This document shows, in pieces, positions 1-9,429 of a DNA stretch of 64,000 bases (position 1 is the first letter of the stretch; each line of letters starts with the position of its first letter). This DNA is from Meiothermus taiwanensis DSM 14542 (GTDB taxonomy: Bacteria; Deinococcota; Deinococci; Deinococcales; Thermaceae): assembly GCA_000482765.1 (NCBI GenBank), contig AXWR01000002.1, positions 88,459 through 152,458 of the forward strand, read 5' to 3'. A program made the position numbers and the translations under genes. Below the pieces are notes generated by a model. That model searched no databases. It was not told where the DNA came from and saw only the letters and a list, made by a program, of their open reading frames with translations.

Positions 1-555
1 GGCACGCTTTTTGCCATCGCCCTCGAGCGCTACCCCTGGCCCCGGCGAGTCCAGGGTTTTCTGGAGAACCTGCTCTACTTACCGGTGGTCACCCCCGACA
101 TCATCTTCGCGGTGGCCCTGGTGGTGGCCTTTGGGGCCTTCCGGGCGGTCTCGAGCCTCTTCGAACCCGGCCTTTTTACCATGATTCTGGGCCACGTTAC
201 CTTCCAGATCGCCTTTGTGGCCCTCACCGTGCGCAGCCGCCTCAAAAGCCTGGGCCGCGAGCTCGACGAGGCCGCCCGCGACCTCTACGCCAGCTACGGC
301 TACTACGTGCGCCGCGTCCTCTTACCCCTGCTCACCCCTGGCATCGTGGCCGGGGCCATGCTGGCCTTCACCCTCTCCCTCGACGACTTCGTGATTAGCT
401 TCTTCACCGCCGGCCCCACCTCGCAAACCCTGCCCCTGCTCATCTACGCCTCGGTGCGGCGGGGGGTCACCCCCGAGATTCACGCCCTCTCCACCCTGAT
501 TTTCCTGGTTACGGTGCTCCTGGTGCTGGCCTCCGAGCGCCTTACACGGCGTTGA
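1..555 (+). CDS. potC: ABC transporter permease, spermidine/putrescine (PotC-like), 5'-truncated
   Basis: The reading frame is open from base 1, so the gene begins outside the window and only the last 184 residues are seen. They hold several hydrophobic membrane segments and the cytoplasmic EAA loop (around ELDEAARDLYASYGYY), where the permease contacts its ATPase. LSLDDFVISFF near the C-terminus is typical of the PotC/PotI branch of polyamine and Fe(III)-type importers. The binding-protein gene follows 35 bp downstream, so the two are probably one operon with the ATPase and first permease upstream, outside the window. The substrate is inferred from family resemblance and is less certain than the permease call. 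Confidence 0.85.
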   Translation, partial: GTLFAIALERYPWPRRVQGFLENLLYLPVVTPDIIFAVALVVAFGAFRAVSSLFEPGLFTMILGHVTFQIAFVALTVRSRLKSLGRELDEAARDLYASYGYYVRRVLLPLLTPGIVAGAMLAFTLSLDDFVISFFTAGPTSQTLPLLIYASVRRGVTPEIHALSTLIFLVTVLLVLASERLTRR

Positions 556-590
556 AAACTACGGTAAACTGGCGCCAATCAGGAGGAATC

Positions 591-1616
591 ATGAAACGCC
601 TGTTTGCCCTCTGCCTGCTGGCTCTTTCTTTCGCCCTGGCCCAGCCCCGCGAGATGCGGCTTTTTATCTGGTCGGAGTACATGGATCCGGCCATCATCAA
701 AGCCTTTGAGCAAAAGTTCAACCTGCGGGTGCGCATAGACCTCTACGAGTCCAACGAGGACATGCTGGCCAAGCTCCAGGCCGGGGGGGTCTCGCAGTAC
801 GACGTGATCGTACCGGGCGACTACATCATCCCCACCCTGATCCAGCTCAAGCTAATCCAGCCCCTCAACCACAGCAAGATCCCCAACCTGAAAAACCTCG
901 ACCCCAAGTTTGCCAACCCGCCCTTCGACCCCGGCAACCGCTACAGCGTAGCCTATCAGTGGGGCATGTCGGGCATCATGTACCGCAAAGACCGCGTCCC
1001 CACCCCCACCAGCTGGAGCGTGATCCTGGGGCCAGGGGCCGATAAGCCCTTCGTGCTGATGGACTCCATCCGCGAGATGCTAGGGGCCGCGCTGCGCTAC
1101 CAGGGCAAGTCCATCAATACCAGAAACCCCGCCGAGGTACGGGCTGCCGGCCAGGTGCTGCTAAACGCCAAAAAGAACCCCCGCTTCCTGGGCTTCGAGG
1201 GAGGGGTGGGGGCCAAGAACCGCCTGGTCGCCGGTACCGCCACCTACGCCGTGGTCTACAACGGCGATGCGCTCAAAGCCGCCGACGAGAACAAGAACGT
1301 GGGCTTTGTGGTGCCCAAAGAGGGGGCCGCTTTGTTCCTCGACAACATGGCCATCCCCGCCCGGGCCCCCAACCCCGAGGCCGCCCACCAGTTCATCAAC
1401 TTTATTCTGGACGCCAAAATTGGAGCCCAGCTTTCCAACTACAACCGCTACGCCACCCCCAACAAGGCCGCCCTGCCCTTCATCAACCCCGAAGACCGCA
1501 AGAACCCGGCCATCTACCCCGACGCTGCGACCATGCAGAAGCTCGAGTTCGTGCTCGACTTAGGCCGCGACACCCGCATCTACGACGAGGTCTGGACGGC
1601 CGTCAAGAGCCGGTAG
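591..1616 (+). CDS. potD: Spermidine/putrescine-type ABC transporter substrate-binding protein
   Basis: A 341-residue periplasmic binding protein. I chose the ATG at 591 because AGGAGG lies at 581-586 and a signal peptide follows (MKRLFALCLLALSFALAQ). The mature part opens with LFIWSEYMDPAIIKAFEQKF, the usual start of PotD/PotF proteins, and holds YDVIVPGDYIIPTL and the WGMSGIMYRKD segment of the ligand cleft. It would deliver polyamine, or a related cation, to the permease encoded just upstream. A hairpin with a T-rich tail follows the gene, so the transport operon probably ends here. Ligand specificity cannot be read from sequence alone. Confidence 0.9.
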   Translation: MKRLFALCLLALSFALAQPREMRLFIWSEYMDPAIIKAFEQKFNLRVRIDLYESNEDMLAKLQAGGVSQYDVIVPGDYIIPTLIQLKLIQPLNHSKIPNLKNLDPKFANPPFDPGNRYSVAYQWGMSGIMYRKDRVPTPTSWSVILGPGADKPFVLMDSIREMLGAALRYQGKSINTRNPAEVRAAGQVLLNAKKNPRFLGFEGGVGAKNRLVAGTATYAVVYNGDALKAADENKNVGFVVPKEGAALFLDNMAIPARAPNPEAAHQFINFILDAKIGAQLSNYNRYATPNKAALPFINPEDRKNPAIYPDAATMQKLEFVLDLGRDTRIYDEVWTAVKSR

Positions 1617-1632
1617 TTGGGGTTGCATTGTA

Positions 1633-1671
1633 GGAACGCGGTGCCTTGCGCTCTGCGCCGCGTCCTTGTTT
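1633..1671 (+). terminator. Probable terminator of the polyamine transport operon
   Basis: ACGCGG at 1636-1641 pairs with CCGCGT at 1658-1663, and an inner GCGC-TCT-GCGC hairpin lies inside. The tail reads CCTTGTTTTA. It sits directly after the binding-protein stop codon. The T-run is imperfect, so strength is uncertain. Confidence 0.55.
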
Positions 1672-1675
1672 TACC

Positions 1676-2941
1676 ATGAGGCCAACCGCCGTGCTTCAAT
1701 CGCTGCTCGACGACCCCCTACACGCCGTTCCCAGCCTGCAGGTAGCGGTGATCCGGGCCGGGGAAATCGTCTACGCTGAGGCGTTTGGACATCGCTACCT
1801 TGACCCCGACGACCCCAGCAAAAACTTGCCAGTAGACAACCAGACCCGCTTCCGGGTGGCCTCCATCTCCAAGCTGGTGGTGGCGCTGGGGGCGATGAAG
1901 CTTGTGGAACAAGGAAAGCTCGACCTCGAGGCCGATGTCAGCGAGTACCTGGGCTTTCCCCTGCGCAACCCGGCGTTTCCGCAGGCGCCCATTCGGGTTC
2001 GGCATCTGCTCTCGCATACCTCCTCGTTGCGCGACGGCTCGCGCTACGCCATTCCCAGCCCCTACACACTTCAGGACTTTTTTCATCCCCAGGGGCGTTT
2101 TTTTGAGGCCGGGGCCCACTTCGACCCGGCCCACCCCCCCGGCCGCTACGCCTGCTATGCCAACCTCAACACCGGCGTGCTGGGCACCCTGCTGGAGTGC
2201 GTGTCGGGCCGGCGCTTCGACCTGTTCATGGAACAGGAAGTCCTGCACCCGCTGGGGATGGGGGGCGGGTTCAATGTGAGCCGGTTTACACCTGAGCAGA
2301 TCGGCAATTTAGCCGTGCTATACCGAAAGCGAACCGGCGCCGTATGGAACCCCCGTGGCCCCTGGGTGGCCCAGGTGGACGATTACCGCATGGTGGTTCC
2401 CGCGGGCCCCGTCATCCAAAACCCCGAGCTGCCCGACGATAGCTTTATTACCGTCGATCTAAATACCTACCGGCCAGGAACCAACGCTACCTTCTTCTCG
2501 CCGCAAGGGGGCTTGCGGGCCTCGGCCCTCGAGCTGGCCCAGGTTGCGCGGTTGTTTATGAACCAGGGCAGGGTTGGGGAAGTTCAGTTGCTAAAACCAC
2601 ACACCCTCGAGCAGATGCTGCAGCCCCAATGGACGTTCGATGGCACCAACGGCGACACCCTGGAAGGCCAGGCCCAAAGCTGGGGGCTGGGGGTCTGGCG
2701 TTTTACCAACCAGCCGGGCCAGGACTGCCCGGTGCAGGGCTACCCCCGGCCCTGGTTCGGCCATTTAGGCGATGCCTATGGCCTTCTGAGCGGCCTGCTG
2801 TTCGACCTCGAGGCCGGGCACGCGCTGGTGTACATCCTGGGGGGCCAGGGCTGTGACCCCGCCCAGCACAGGGGCCTCTACTCGGCCTACACCCGCTGGG
2901 AAGAGCAGGTTCTAAGCGCGCTGTACGGTCTGCTAAGCTAG
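1676..2941 (+). CDS. Serine hydrolase, beta-lactamase/class C penicillin-binding protein fold
   Basis: A 421-residue protein of the beta-lactamase-related family. The three active-site motifs are visible: SISK (SxxK, in ASISKLVVALG) with the nucleophilic serine, YAN (YxN, in CYANLNTGVLG), and HLG (the KTG-equivalent, in WFGHLGDAYG). No signal peptide is obvious, which suggests an esterase or D-amino peptide hydrolase acting in the cytoplasm rather than a cell-wall enzyme. ATG at 1676 is preferred over an in-frame TTG at 1646, which would lie inside the preceding terminator. No Shine-Dalgarno sequence is seen. The substrate is unknown. Confidence 0.85.
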   Translation: MRPTAVLQSLLDDPLHAVPSLQVAVIRAGEIVYAEAFGHRYLDPDDPSKNLPVDNQTRFRVASISKLVVALGAMKLVEQGKLDLEADVSEYLGFPLRNPAFPQAPIRVRHLLSHTSSLRDGSRYAIPSPYTLQDFFHPQGRFFEAGAHFDPAHPPGRYACYANLNTGVLGTLLECVSGRRFDLFMEQEVLHPLGMGGGFNVSRFTPEQIGNLAVLYRKRTGAVWNPRGPWVAQVDDYRMVVPAGPVIQNPELPDDSFITVDLNTYRPGTNATFFSPQGGLRASALELAQVARLFMNQGRVGEVQLLKPHTLEQMLQPQWTFDGTNGDTLEGQAQSWGLGVWRFTNQPGQDCPVQGYPRPWFGHLGDAYGLLSGLLFDLEAGHALVYILGGQGCDPAQHRGLYSAYTRWEEQVLSALYGLLS

Positions 2942-3032
2942 AAGCAGATGGATGTGCAAAAGGCGTGCATCCCGCCCCCCGCAGGCCTGGTGAGCCCCGG
3001 TCTCTTCCGGTAGGCTTTGCTCCGACAAGCTC

Positions 3033-3083
3033 AGCAACCATGCGCCGACCCAGGCAGGGGTCGGCCCAGCGACTAGCAACCAT
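3033..3083. repeat. Short direct repeats flanking a perfect hairpin
   Basis: AGCAACCAT occurs at 3033-3041 and again at 3075-3083. Between them GCCGACCC (3044-3051) pairs with GGGTCGGC (3058-3065) around a 6-nt loop. The unit lies in the 153-bp gap before the aminotransferase gene. No T-run follows, so it is not a classic terminator. It may be a small dispersed repeat or a 5'-UTR structure; no second copy was noticed in the window. Confidence 0.4.
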
Positions 3084-3094
3084 TAGAGGAATCT

Positions 3095-4447
3095 ATGGCG
3101 TATATCCAGCTCAAAACCCCCATCCCCGGCCCTAAAAGCCAGGAACTCCAGGCCCGCCGGGCCGCCGCCGTCTCGGGCGCGCTGGCCCAGGCCAATCCCA
3201 TCGCGGTTAAGAGAGCCCACGGCTCGCTGGTGGAGGACGTGGACGGCAACACCCTCATTGACCTGGCCGGTGGCATTGGCGTACTGGCCGTGGGGCACAC
3301 CCCCCAAAGCGTGGTGGAAGCCCTCAAAGCCCAGGCCGACGAGCTCTTGCACATGTGCAGCATCGTGGCCAACTACGAGCCCTATGTGGCGGTCTGCGAG
3401 GCCCTGAACCGCCTGACCCCCGGCGACTTCCCCAAAAAGACCCTTCTGGCCAACGGCGGGGCCGAGGCGGTGGAAAACGCCGTGAAGTTTGCCCGCCGCT
3501 ATACCGGACGCCCTGGGATTATCGTCTTCGAGGGGGCCTACCACGGGCGCACCAACCTGACCATGGCCATGACCAGCAAGTGGGGCCTGTTCAAGAAGGG
3601 CTTTGGCCCCTTCGCCCCCGAGGTCTACCGGCTGCCGGTGCCCAACCTCTACCGCACACCGCCGGGCATGACCCCCGAGGCGTACGTAGACTGGGCCTGC
3701 TGGAATCTGGAAAACGCCCTCACCGCGCACATCGACCCCTCGGCCCTGGCCGCCATCGTGATCGAGCCGGTGATGGGCGAGGGGGGCTTTATCCCGGTGC
3801 CGCACAAGTTTTTACGCAAGATTCGCGAGGTCTGCGATGCCACGGGCGCGGTGATGATCGCCGACGAGATCCAGAGTGGCTCGGGGCGCACCGGCAGGCT
3901 CTGGGCCATCGAGCACAGCGGGGTGGTGCCCGACCTGCTGATTAGTGCCAAAAGCCTGGGGGCGGGGATGCCCATCAGCGCCGTGACGGGCCGGGCCGAG
4001 ATTCTGGACAGCCCCCACGTGGGCGGGGTGGGCAGCACCTACGGGGGCAACCCCCTGGCCTGTGTGGCCGCGCTGGAGTCGCTCAAGATTTTGCAGTCGC
4101 CGGGCTTCCTCGAGCAGGCCCAACGCATCGAGCGGATCATCCGCGAGACCTTCGAGCCGCTGCAAAAAGAGATTCCGGTGCTGGGGGACGTGCGCGGCCT
4201 CGGGGCCATGATGGCGCTCGAGTTCGTCAAAGACCCCACAAGCAAAGAACCCTGGCAGGAGTTCGCCATGGAGACCATCAAGCTGGCCTCCCGCCGCGGG
4301 GTGATTCTGATCCGGGCCGGGCTCTACACCAACTGCATCCGCTTCCTGCCCGCCCTCGACATCCCCGAGGACATGCTGCGCGAGGCCCTGGGGGTGGTGG
4401 CGGGGGCCATCCGCGAGACCTACCAGACCCTGGCGGTGGGGGCCTGA
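3095..4447 (+). CDS. gabT: Class III aminotransferase, 4-aminobutyrate aminotransferase-like
   Basis: A 450-residue PLP-dependent subgroup-III transaminase. The Schiff-base lysine is in LLISAKSLGAGMPISAV, and the cofactor aspartate in ADEIQSGSGRTG. It also has NGGAEAVENAVKFAR and the GGTYGGNPLACVAALE-type loop near residue 310. The expected reaction moves the terminal amino group of GABA, or of a similar omega-amino acid, to 2-oxoglutarate. AGAGGA lies a few bases before the ATG. The next gene starts 7 bp downstream, so they form a pair. The nearby polyamine transporter fits putrescine/GABA catabolism, but ornithine or acetylornithine transaminase roles are possible. Confidence 0.85.
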   Translation: MAYIQLKTPIPGPKSQELQARRAAAVSGALAQANPIAVKRAHGSLVEDVDGNTLIDLAGGIGVLAVGHTPQSVVEALKAQADELLHMCSIVANYEPYVAVCEALNRLTPGDFPKKTLLANGGAEAVENAVKFARRYTGRPGIIVFEGAYHGRTNLTMAMTSKWGLFKKGFGPFAPEVYRLPVPNLYRTPPGMTPEAYVDWACWNLENALTAHIDPSALAAIVIEPVMGEGGFIPVPHKFLRKIREVCDATGAVMIADEIQSGSGRTGRLWAIEHSGVVPDLLISAKSLGAGMPISAVTGRAEILDSPHVGGVGSTYGGNPLACVAALESLKILQSPGFLEQAQRIERIIRETFEPLQKEIPVLGDVRGLGAMMALEFVKDPTSKEPWQEFAMETIKLASRRGVILIRAGLYTNCIRFLPALDIPEDMLREALGVVAGAIRETYQTLAVGA

Positions 4448-4454
4448 GGCCAGC

Positions 4455-5411
4455 ATGGACTGGCCCCTGGTCATCCGGCAGGCCCACGCCCGCCTGCGGC
4501 CCCACGTGCGCGAGACGCCGCTGGAGCTTTCGCTGGCCCTTTCTCAAACCACCGGGGCCGAGGTCTACTTGAAGCTGGAAAATCTCCAGCACACCGCAAG
4601 CTTCAAGGTGCGGGGGGCCCTGAACAAGCTGCTCTCGCTATCCCCCCAGGAACTGCAAAAAGGCGTGGTGGCGGCCAGCAGCGGCAACCACGGGGCAGGG
4701 GTGGCCTTTGGCCTGGCCAAGTTGGGCGCACAAGGCATCGTGTTCGTGCCGGAGGGGGCCAGCCCCACCAAGCTCGAGGCCATCCGGCGCTATGGGGCAG
4801 CGGTGCGGTTCTACGGGCAGAGCGGCGACGACACCGAAGCCTACGCCCGGAGCTACGCCGCCCAGCACGGCCTGACCTACATCTCGCCCTACAACGACCC
4901 TGAGGTGATCGCCGGGCAGGGCAGCCTCGGGGTGGAGATTGCCCAGCAGATAGCCAACCCGCCGGACGCGGTGTTTGTGACGGTGGGCGGTGGGGGGCTG
5001 GTCTCGGGGGTGGCGGCCTATCTGAAGGCGGTCAGCCCGAAGGTCAAAATCGTCGGCTGCCAGCCGGAAAACGACGCGGCCATGCTGGCCTCGGTGCGGG
5101 CGGGAAAAATCGTAAAGGTAGAGGCCAGGCCCACCCTCTCGGATGGCAGCGCGGGGGGCCTCGAGCCTGGCGCGATCACCCTCGAGCTGTGCCGAACCCT
5201 GGTGGACGACTGGGTTACGGTGAGCGAGGAGGAAATCAGGGCGGCCATGCGGCTTTTTATCGAGACCCAGCACCAGCTTCTGGAAGGGGCCGCCGGCGTG
5301 GCCCTGGCCGCTTTTCTCAAACAGGCCGCGCGCTACCGGGGGCAGCGGGTGGTGGTGGTTATCTGCGGGGCCAACATCGGGCTATCGGCCCTGCAAACGG
5401 TGTTGTGTTAG
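4455..5411 (+). CDS. Threonine/serine dehydratase-like PLP enzyme (TdcB/EutB type)
   Basis: A 318-residue fold-type II PLP enzyme without an ACT regulatory domain, so of the catabolic rather than IlvA biosynthetic form. The PLP lysine is in HTASFKVRGALNKL; SSGNHGAGVAFG binds substrate and VTVGGGGLVSGVA holds the cofactor phosphate. The family deaminates threonine or serine to the 2-oxo acid and ammonia, or acts on hydroxylated amino acids. It starts 7 bp after the aminotransferase gene and is probably co-translated with it. Some relatives beside such an aminotransferase serve hydroxyectoine breakdown (EutB), so the true substrate is open. Confidence 0.85.
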   Translation: MDWPLVIRQAHARLRPHVRETPLELSLALSQTTGAEVYLKLENLQHTASFKVRGALNKLLSLSPQELQKGVVAASSGNHGAGVAFGLAKLGAQGIVFVPEGASPTKLEAIRRYGAAVRFYGQSGDDTEAYARSYAAQHGLTYISPYNDPEVIAGQGSLGVEIAQQIANPPDAVFVTVGGGGLVSGVAAYLKAVSPKVKIVGCQPENDAAMLASVRAGKIVKVEARPTLSDGSAGGLEPGAITLELCRTLVDDWVTVSEEEIRAAMRLFIETQHQLLEGAAGVALAAFLKQAARYRGQRVVVVICGANIGLSALQTVLC

Positions 5412-5467
5412 TTGCGCGGGAGCCGCAGACACAGTATTTTGACGGAAAAGCTGTAGGTAAACCGCCG

Positions 5468-6124
5468 ATGACCGAACTCCTTCAAAGCCCCGATAAGCGC
5501 TTTGTCGTGGTGCAGTCCGAACCCTGGATGGCCCAGGAGCTCGAGGCCATCCAGCGGGCTTCTTTCCCCTCGCTGGCCCAACACGAGCTCATCAGCGCCG
5601 AGCAGTACCGGGCCCACATGCAGGTCTTCCCCGAAGGGCAGCACGCCGTGCTCGAGCGCCAGAGCGGCAGGGTGGTGGCCTGCTCCACCGACCTGCGCAC
5701 CCAGGTGGACTTTAGCCACTACCAGCACCGCTACCTCGAGGCCGTGGGGGGCAACTGGCTCACCACCCACAACCCCTCCGGCGACTGGCTCTACGGCGCC
5801 GACATCGGCGTCCACCCCGAGTTTCGCGGGCTTAGGCTATCCACCCTGCTCTACACCGCCCGGCAGAACCTGGTGCGCCGCCTGGGCCTCAAGGGCCACG
5901 TGGCCGGGGCCATGCCCAAGGGCTACGCCCCCTACCAGCGCGACCTGAGCATCGAGCAGTACGTGCAAAAGGTGGTGCGCGGCGAGATGTTCGACCCGGT
6001 GCTCTCGGTGCAGCTCAAGCGGGGCTACTGCGTGTGGGGCATTATGCCGGATTACCTCAACGACCCCAGCTGCGGCAACTACGGGGTGTTTATCGTGTGG
6101 CGGAATCCGGAGCGCTTGCTTTAG
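5468..6124 (+). CDS. GNAT-family acetyltransferase, stand-alone form of a nitrilase-fused domain
   Basis: A 218-residue protein. GADIGVHPEFRGLRLSTLLYTARQNLVRRLGLKG is the acetyl-CoA-binding part of a GNAT fold (VHPEFRG is motif A). The C-terminal half (GYAPYQ, EQYVQKVVRGEMFDPVLSVQL, GIMPDYL) resembles, from memory, the N-terminal domain of larger proteins in which a GNAT domain is fused to a carbon-nitrogen hydrolase; here the hydrolase is missing. ATG at 5468 is used: upstream codons in this frame overlap the dehydratase gene and look non-coding. The acceptor is unknown; a small amine or amino acid is plausible from the neighbours. Confidence 0.7.
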   Translation: MTELLQSPDKRFVVVQSEPWMAQELEAIQRASFPSLAQHELISAEQYRAHMQVFPEGQHAVLERQSGRVVACSTDLRTQVDFSHYQHRYLEAVGGNWLTTHNPSGDWLYGADIGVHPEFRGLRLSTLLYTARQNLVRRLGLKGHVAGAMPKGYAPYQRDLSIEQYVQKVVRGEMFDPVLSVQLKRGYCVWGIMPDYLNDPSCGNYGVFIVWRNPERLL

Positions 6125-6190
6125 GATCGCAACCCACCACCACTTCCCGGCCCATGCATCCAGCGGAACCCACTTACCGCGCGGTTGGGG

Positions 6191-8203
<2,013 letters not shown>

Positions 8204-8277
8204 TCAAAATCGGCCTTGCCGGGGAACCTCGAGCCGCCTTCACGCCACCATCCCACACATAAAGGGCTTTTTAAGCG

Positions 8278-8296
8278 TGTATAACAGGTTTATACA
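8278..8296. promoter_or_regulatory. Inverted repeat TGTATAA-N5-TTATACA
   Basis: A perfect 7-bp dyad in the 237-bp gap between gyrB and the upstream gene. The same arms occur, with a longer spacer, before argF (22185-22219). Each arm also resembles a -10 box, so it could be overlapping promoters rather than an operator. The rest of the gap shows nothing clear apart from the gyrB promoter. Confidence 0.4.
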
Positions 8297-8359
8297 TTTT
8301 GCTTGCCGGGCAGGCAGCCCATACCAATTCCGGTACAGACAAAAGGTGTCGGGCTTGCT

Positions 8360-9271
8360 TTAGCGCTTAACCGAACCCACCGCACTGATGGCGTGCTCGC
8401 TTGTGTTCAGGCGCAGGCGTTTGCCCAATTCGCGCCACCAGATGTAGGCGGGGCTGTCCAGGCGTTTGATGTGCTCGAGGGCGGCTTCCTTGCGCCAGGT
8501 CTTCAAGCGCAGCAAAAACAGGTTCAGGAACAGATCGCGGTACTCGGCGCTGGCCCGCTCCATATGAAAGTGAAAGCGCACCCCACGGTGCTGCGAGAAA
8601 GAGATGATGATGGGTACGCCTTCGGGGCCTTCTACCGGAATTTCCACGGTGGTGTCGGGCAGGGTGGAGGCGGTGAACTCGTACTCTTCCTGGATCATGC
8701 CAAGCTCGAGCAAAATCAGGGCAAACGCCCGCATCTCGAGACCGTTGATCTCGCGGTAGATGCGATCGATAAGGTCGTAGGTCGAGCTGTAGTGGAACTG
8801 CTCGCCCTCCTGCTCAGCCCACCACATGGCGTACTGGCCCTTGGGGGCGCTCAGAGAAGCCTGAATAAAAAGCCGGTCGCGGTAGGTCACCGGCTCCAGG
8901 GTTTCGGGGTAAATGGACAGCAGGTCGCCGGTGCTGTAGTAAATGGGGCGGAGACGGCCCCAGCGCTGGGCCAGCTCCTGCACCGCCACATAATGGGCTG
9001 CGGCTTTTTCGTCGGCTACAGGATAAAAGAAGAGGTCGTACTCGCCGTCTTCGGCCCGTACCCGCAAAGGAATTTCCAGCACCCCTTCGCGGGTCAGGCG
9101 CAGCACATCAGCTTCCAGCACCTGGATGCCCGATTTGCGGAACAGGGTCTCGATGGTAGTGGCAAAGATCAGGCGGTTGGCCGCCCTGACCTCGGGGGCG
9201 CTGCTGTTGATCAGGCCCTCGAGGCGAACCCTGGGCCAGTGGGCTGGTGCGTTGGTATAAAGTTCGTGCAT
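8360..9271 (-). CDS. Unknown protein, 303 residues
   Basis: I do not recognise this protein. It is soluble-looking, with no signal peptide or membrane segment, and is rich in aromatic residues. Notable stretches are ANRLIFATTIETLFRKSG near the N-terminus, GQYAMWWAEQEGEQFHYSS in the middle and FHFHMERASAEYRDLFLNLFLLRLKTW near the C-terminus. Codon use matches its neighbours and the frame is clearly coding. I chose the ATG at 9271 (MHELYTNAPAHW) over an in-frame TTG at 9283. It points the same way as gyrB, but a 237-bp gap with its own promoter separates them. Confidence 0.65.
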   Translation of the reverse strand: MHELYTNAPAHWPRVRLEGLINSSAPEVRAANRLIFATTIETLFRKSGIQVLEADVLRLTREGVLEIPLRVRAEDGEYDLFFYPVADEKAAAHYVAVQELAQRWGRLRPIYYSTGDLLSIYPETLEPVTYRDRLFIQASLSAPKGQYAMWWAEQEGEQFHYSSTYDLIDRIYREINGLEMRAFALILLELGMIQEEYEFTASTLPDTTVEIPVEGPEGVPIIISFSQHRGVRFHFHMERASAEYRDLFLNLFLLRLKTWRKEAALEHIKRLDSPAYIWWRELGKRLRLNTSEHAISAVGSVKR

Positions 9272-9304
9272 GATCGCAACCAAGAAACAGCGTTACTTAA
9301 CCTA

Positions 9305-9319
9305 AGCTAAAGTTTAGCT
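9305..9319. promoter_or_regulatory. Palindrome AGCTAAA-G-TTTAGCT between divergent genes
   Basis: A perfect 7-bp inverted repeat with a 1-nt centre, 33 bp upstream of the unknown minus-strand gene and 110 bp upstream of the amidase. AGCTAAAG occurs again at about 9328. It is a candidate operator for either gene; no promoter box could be assigned with confidence. Confidence 0.4.
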
Positions 9320-9429
9320 CCCCGCCAGCTAAAGCCTTGTGACATTTGGTGAGCCGCGCCGTTGCCGAAAAACCCGTGGGTAAGGGGCGTCGCAGTTGAT
9401 GCCCGTGGGCTGTTTGCACAATAAAAGCC

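Noticed and set aside
1646..1675. Upstream TTG start for the serine hydrolase
   Set aside because: It would translate through the preceding terminator hairpin; the ATG at 1676 fits better.
8303..9310. 335-codon plus-strand frame opposite the unknown minus-strand gene
   Set aside because: The minus frame has balanced composition and a sensible start; the plus frame is Gln/His/Gly-rich and overlaps the promoter region.
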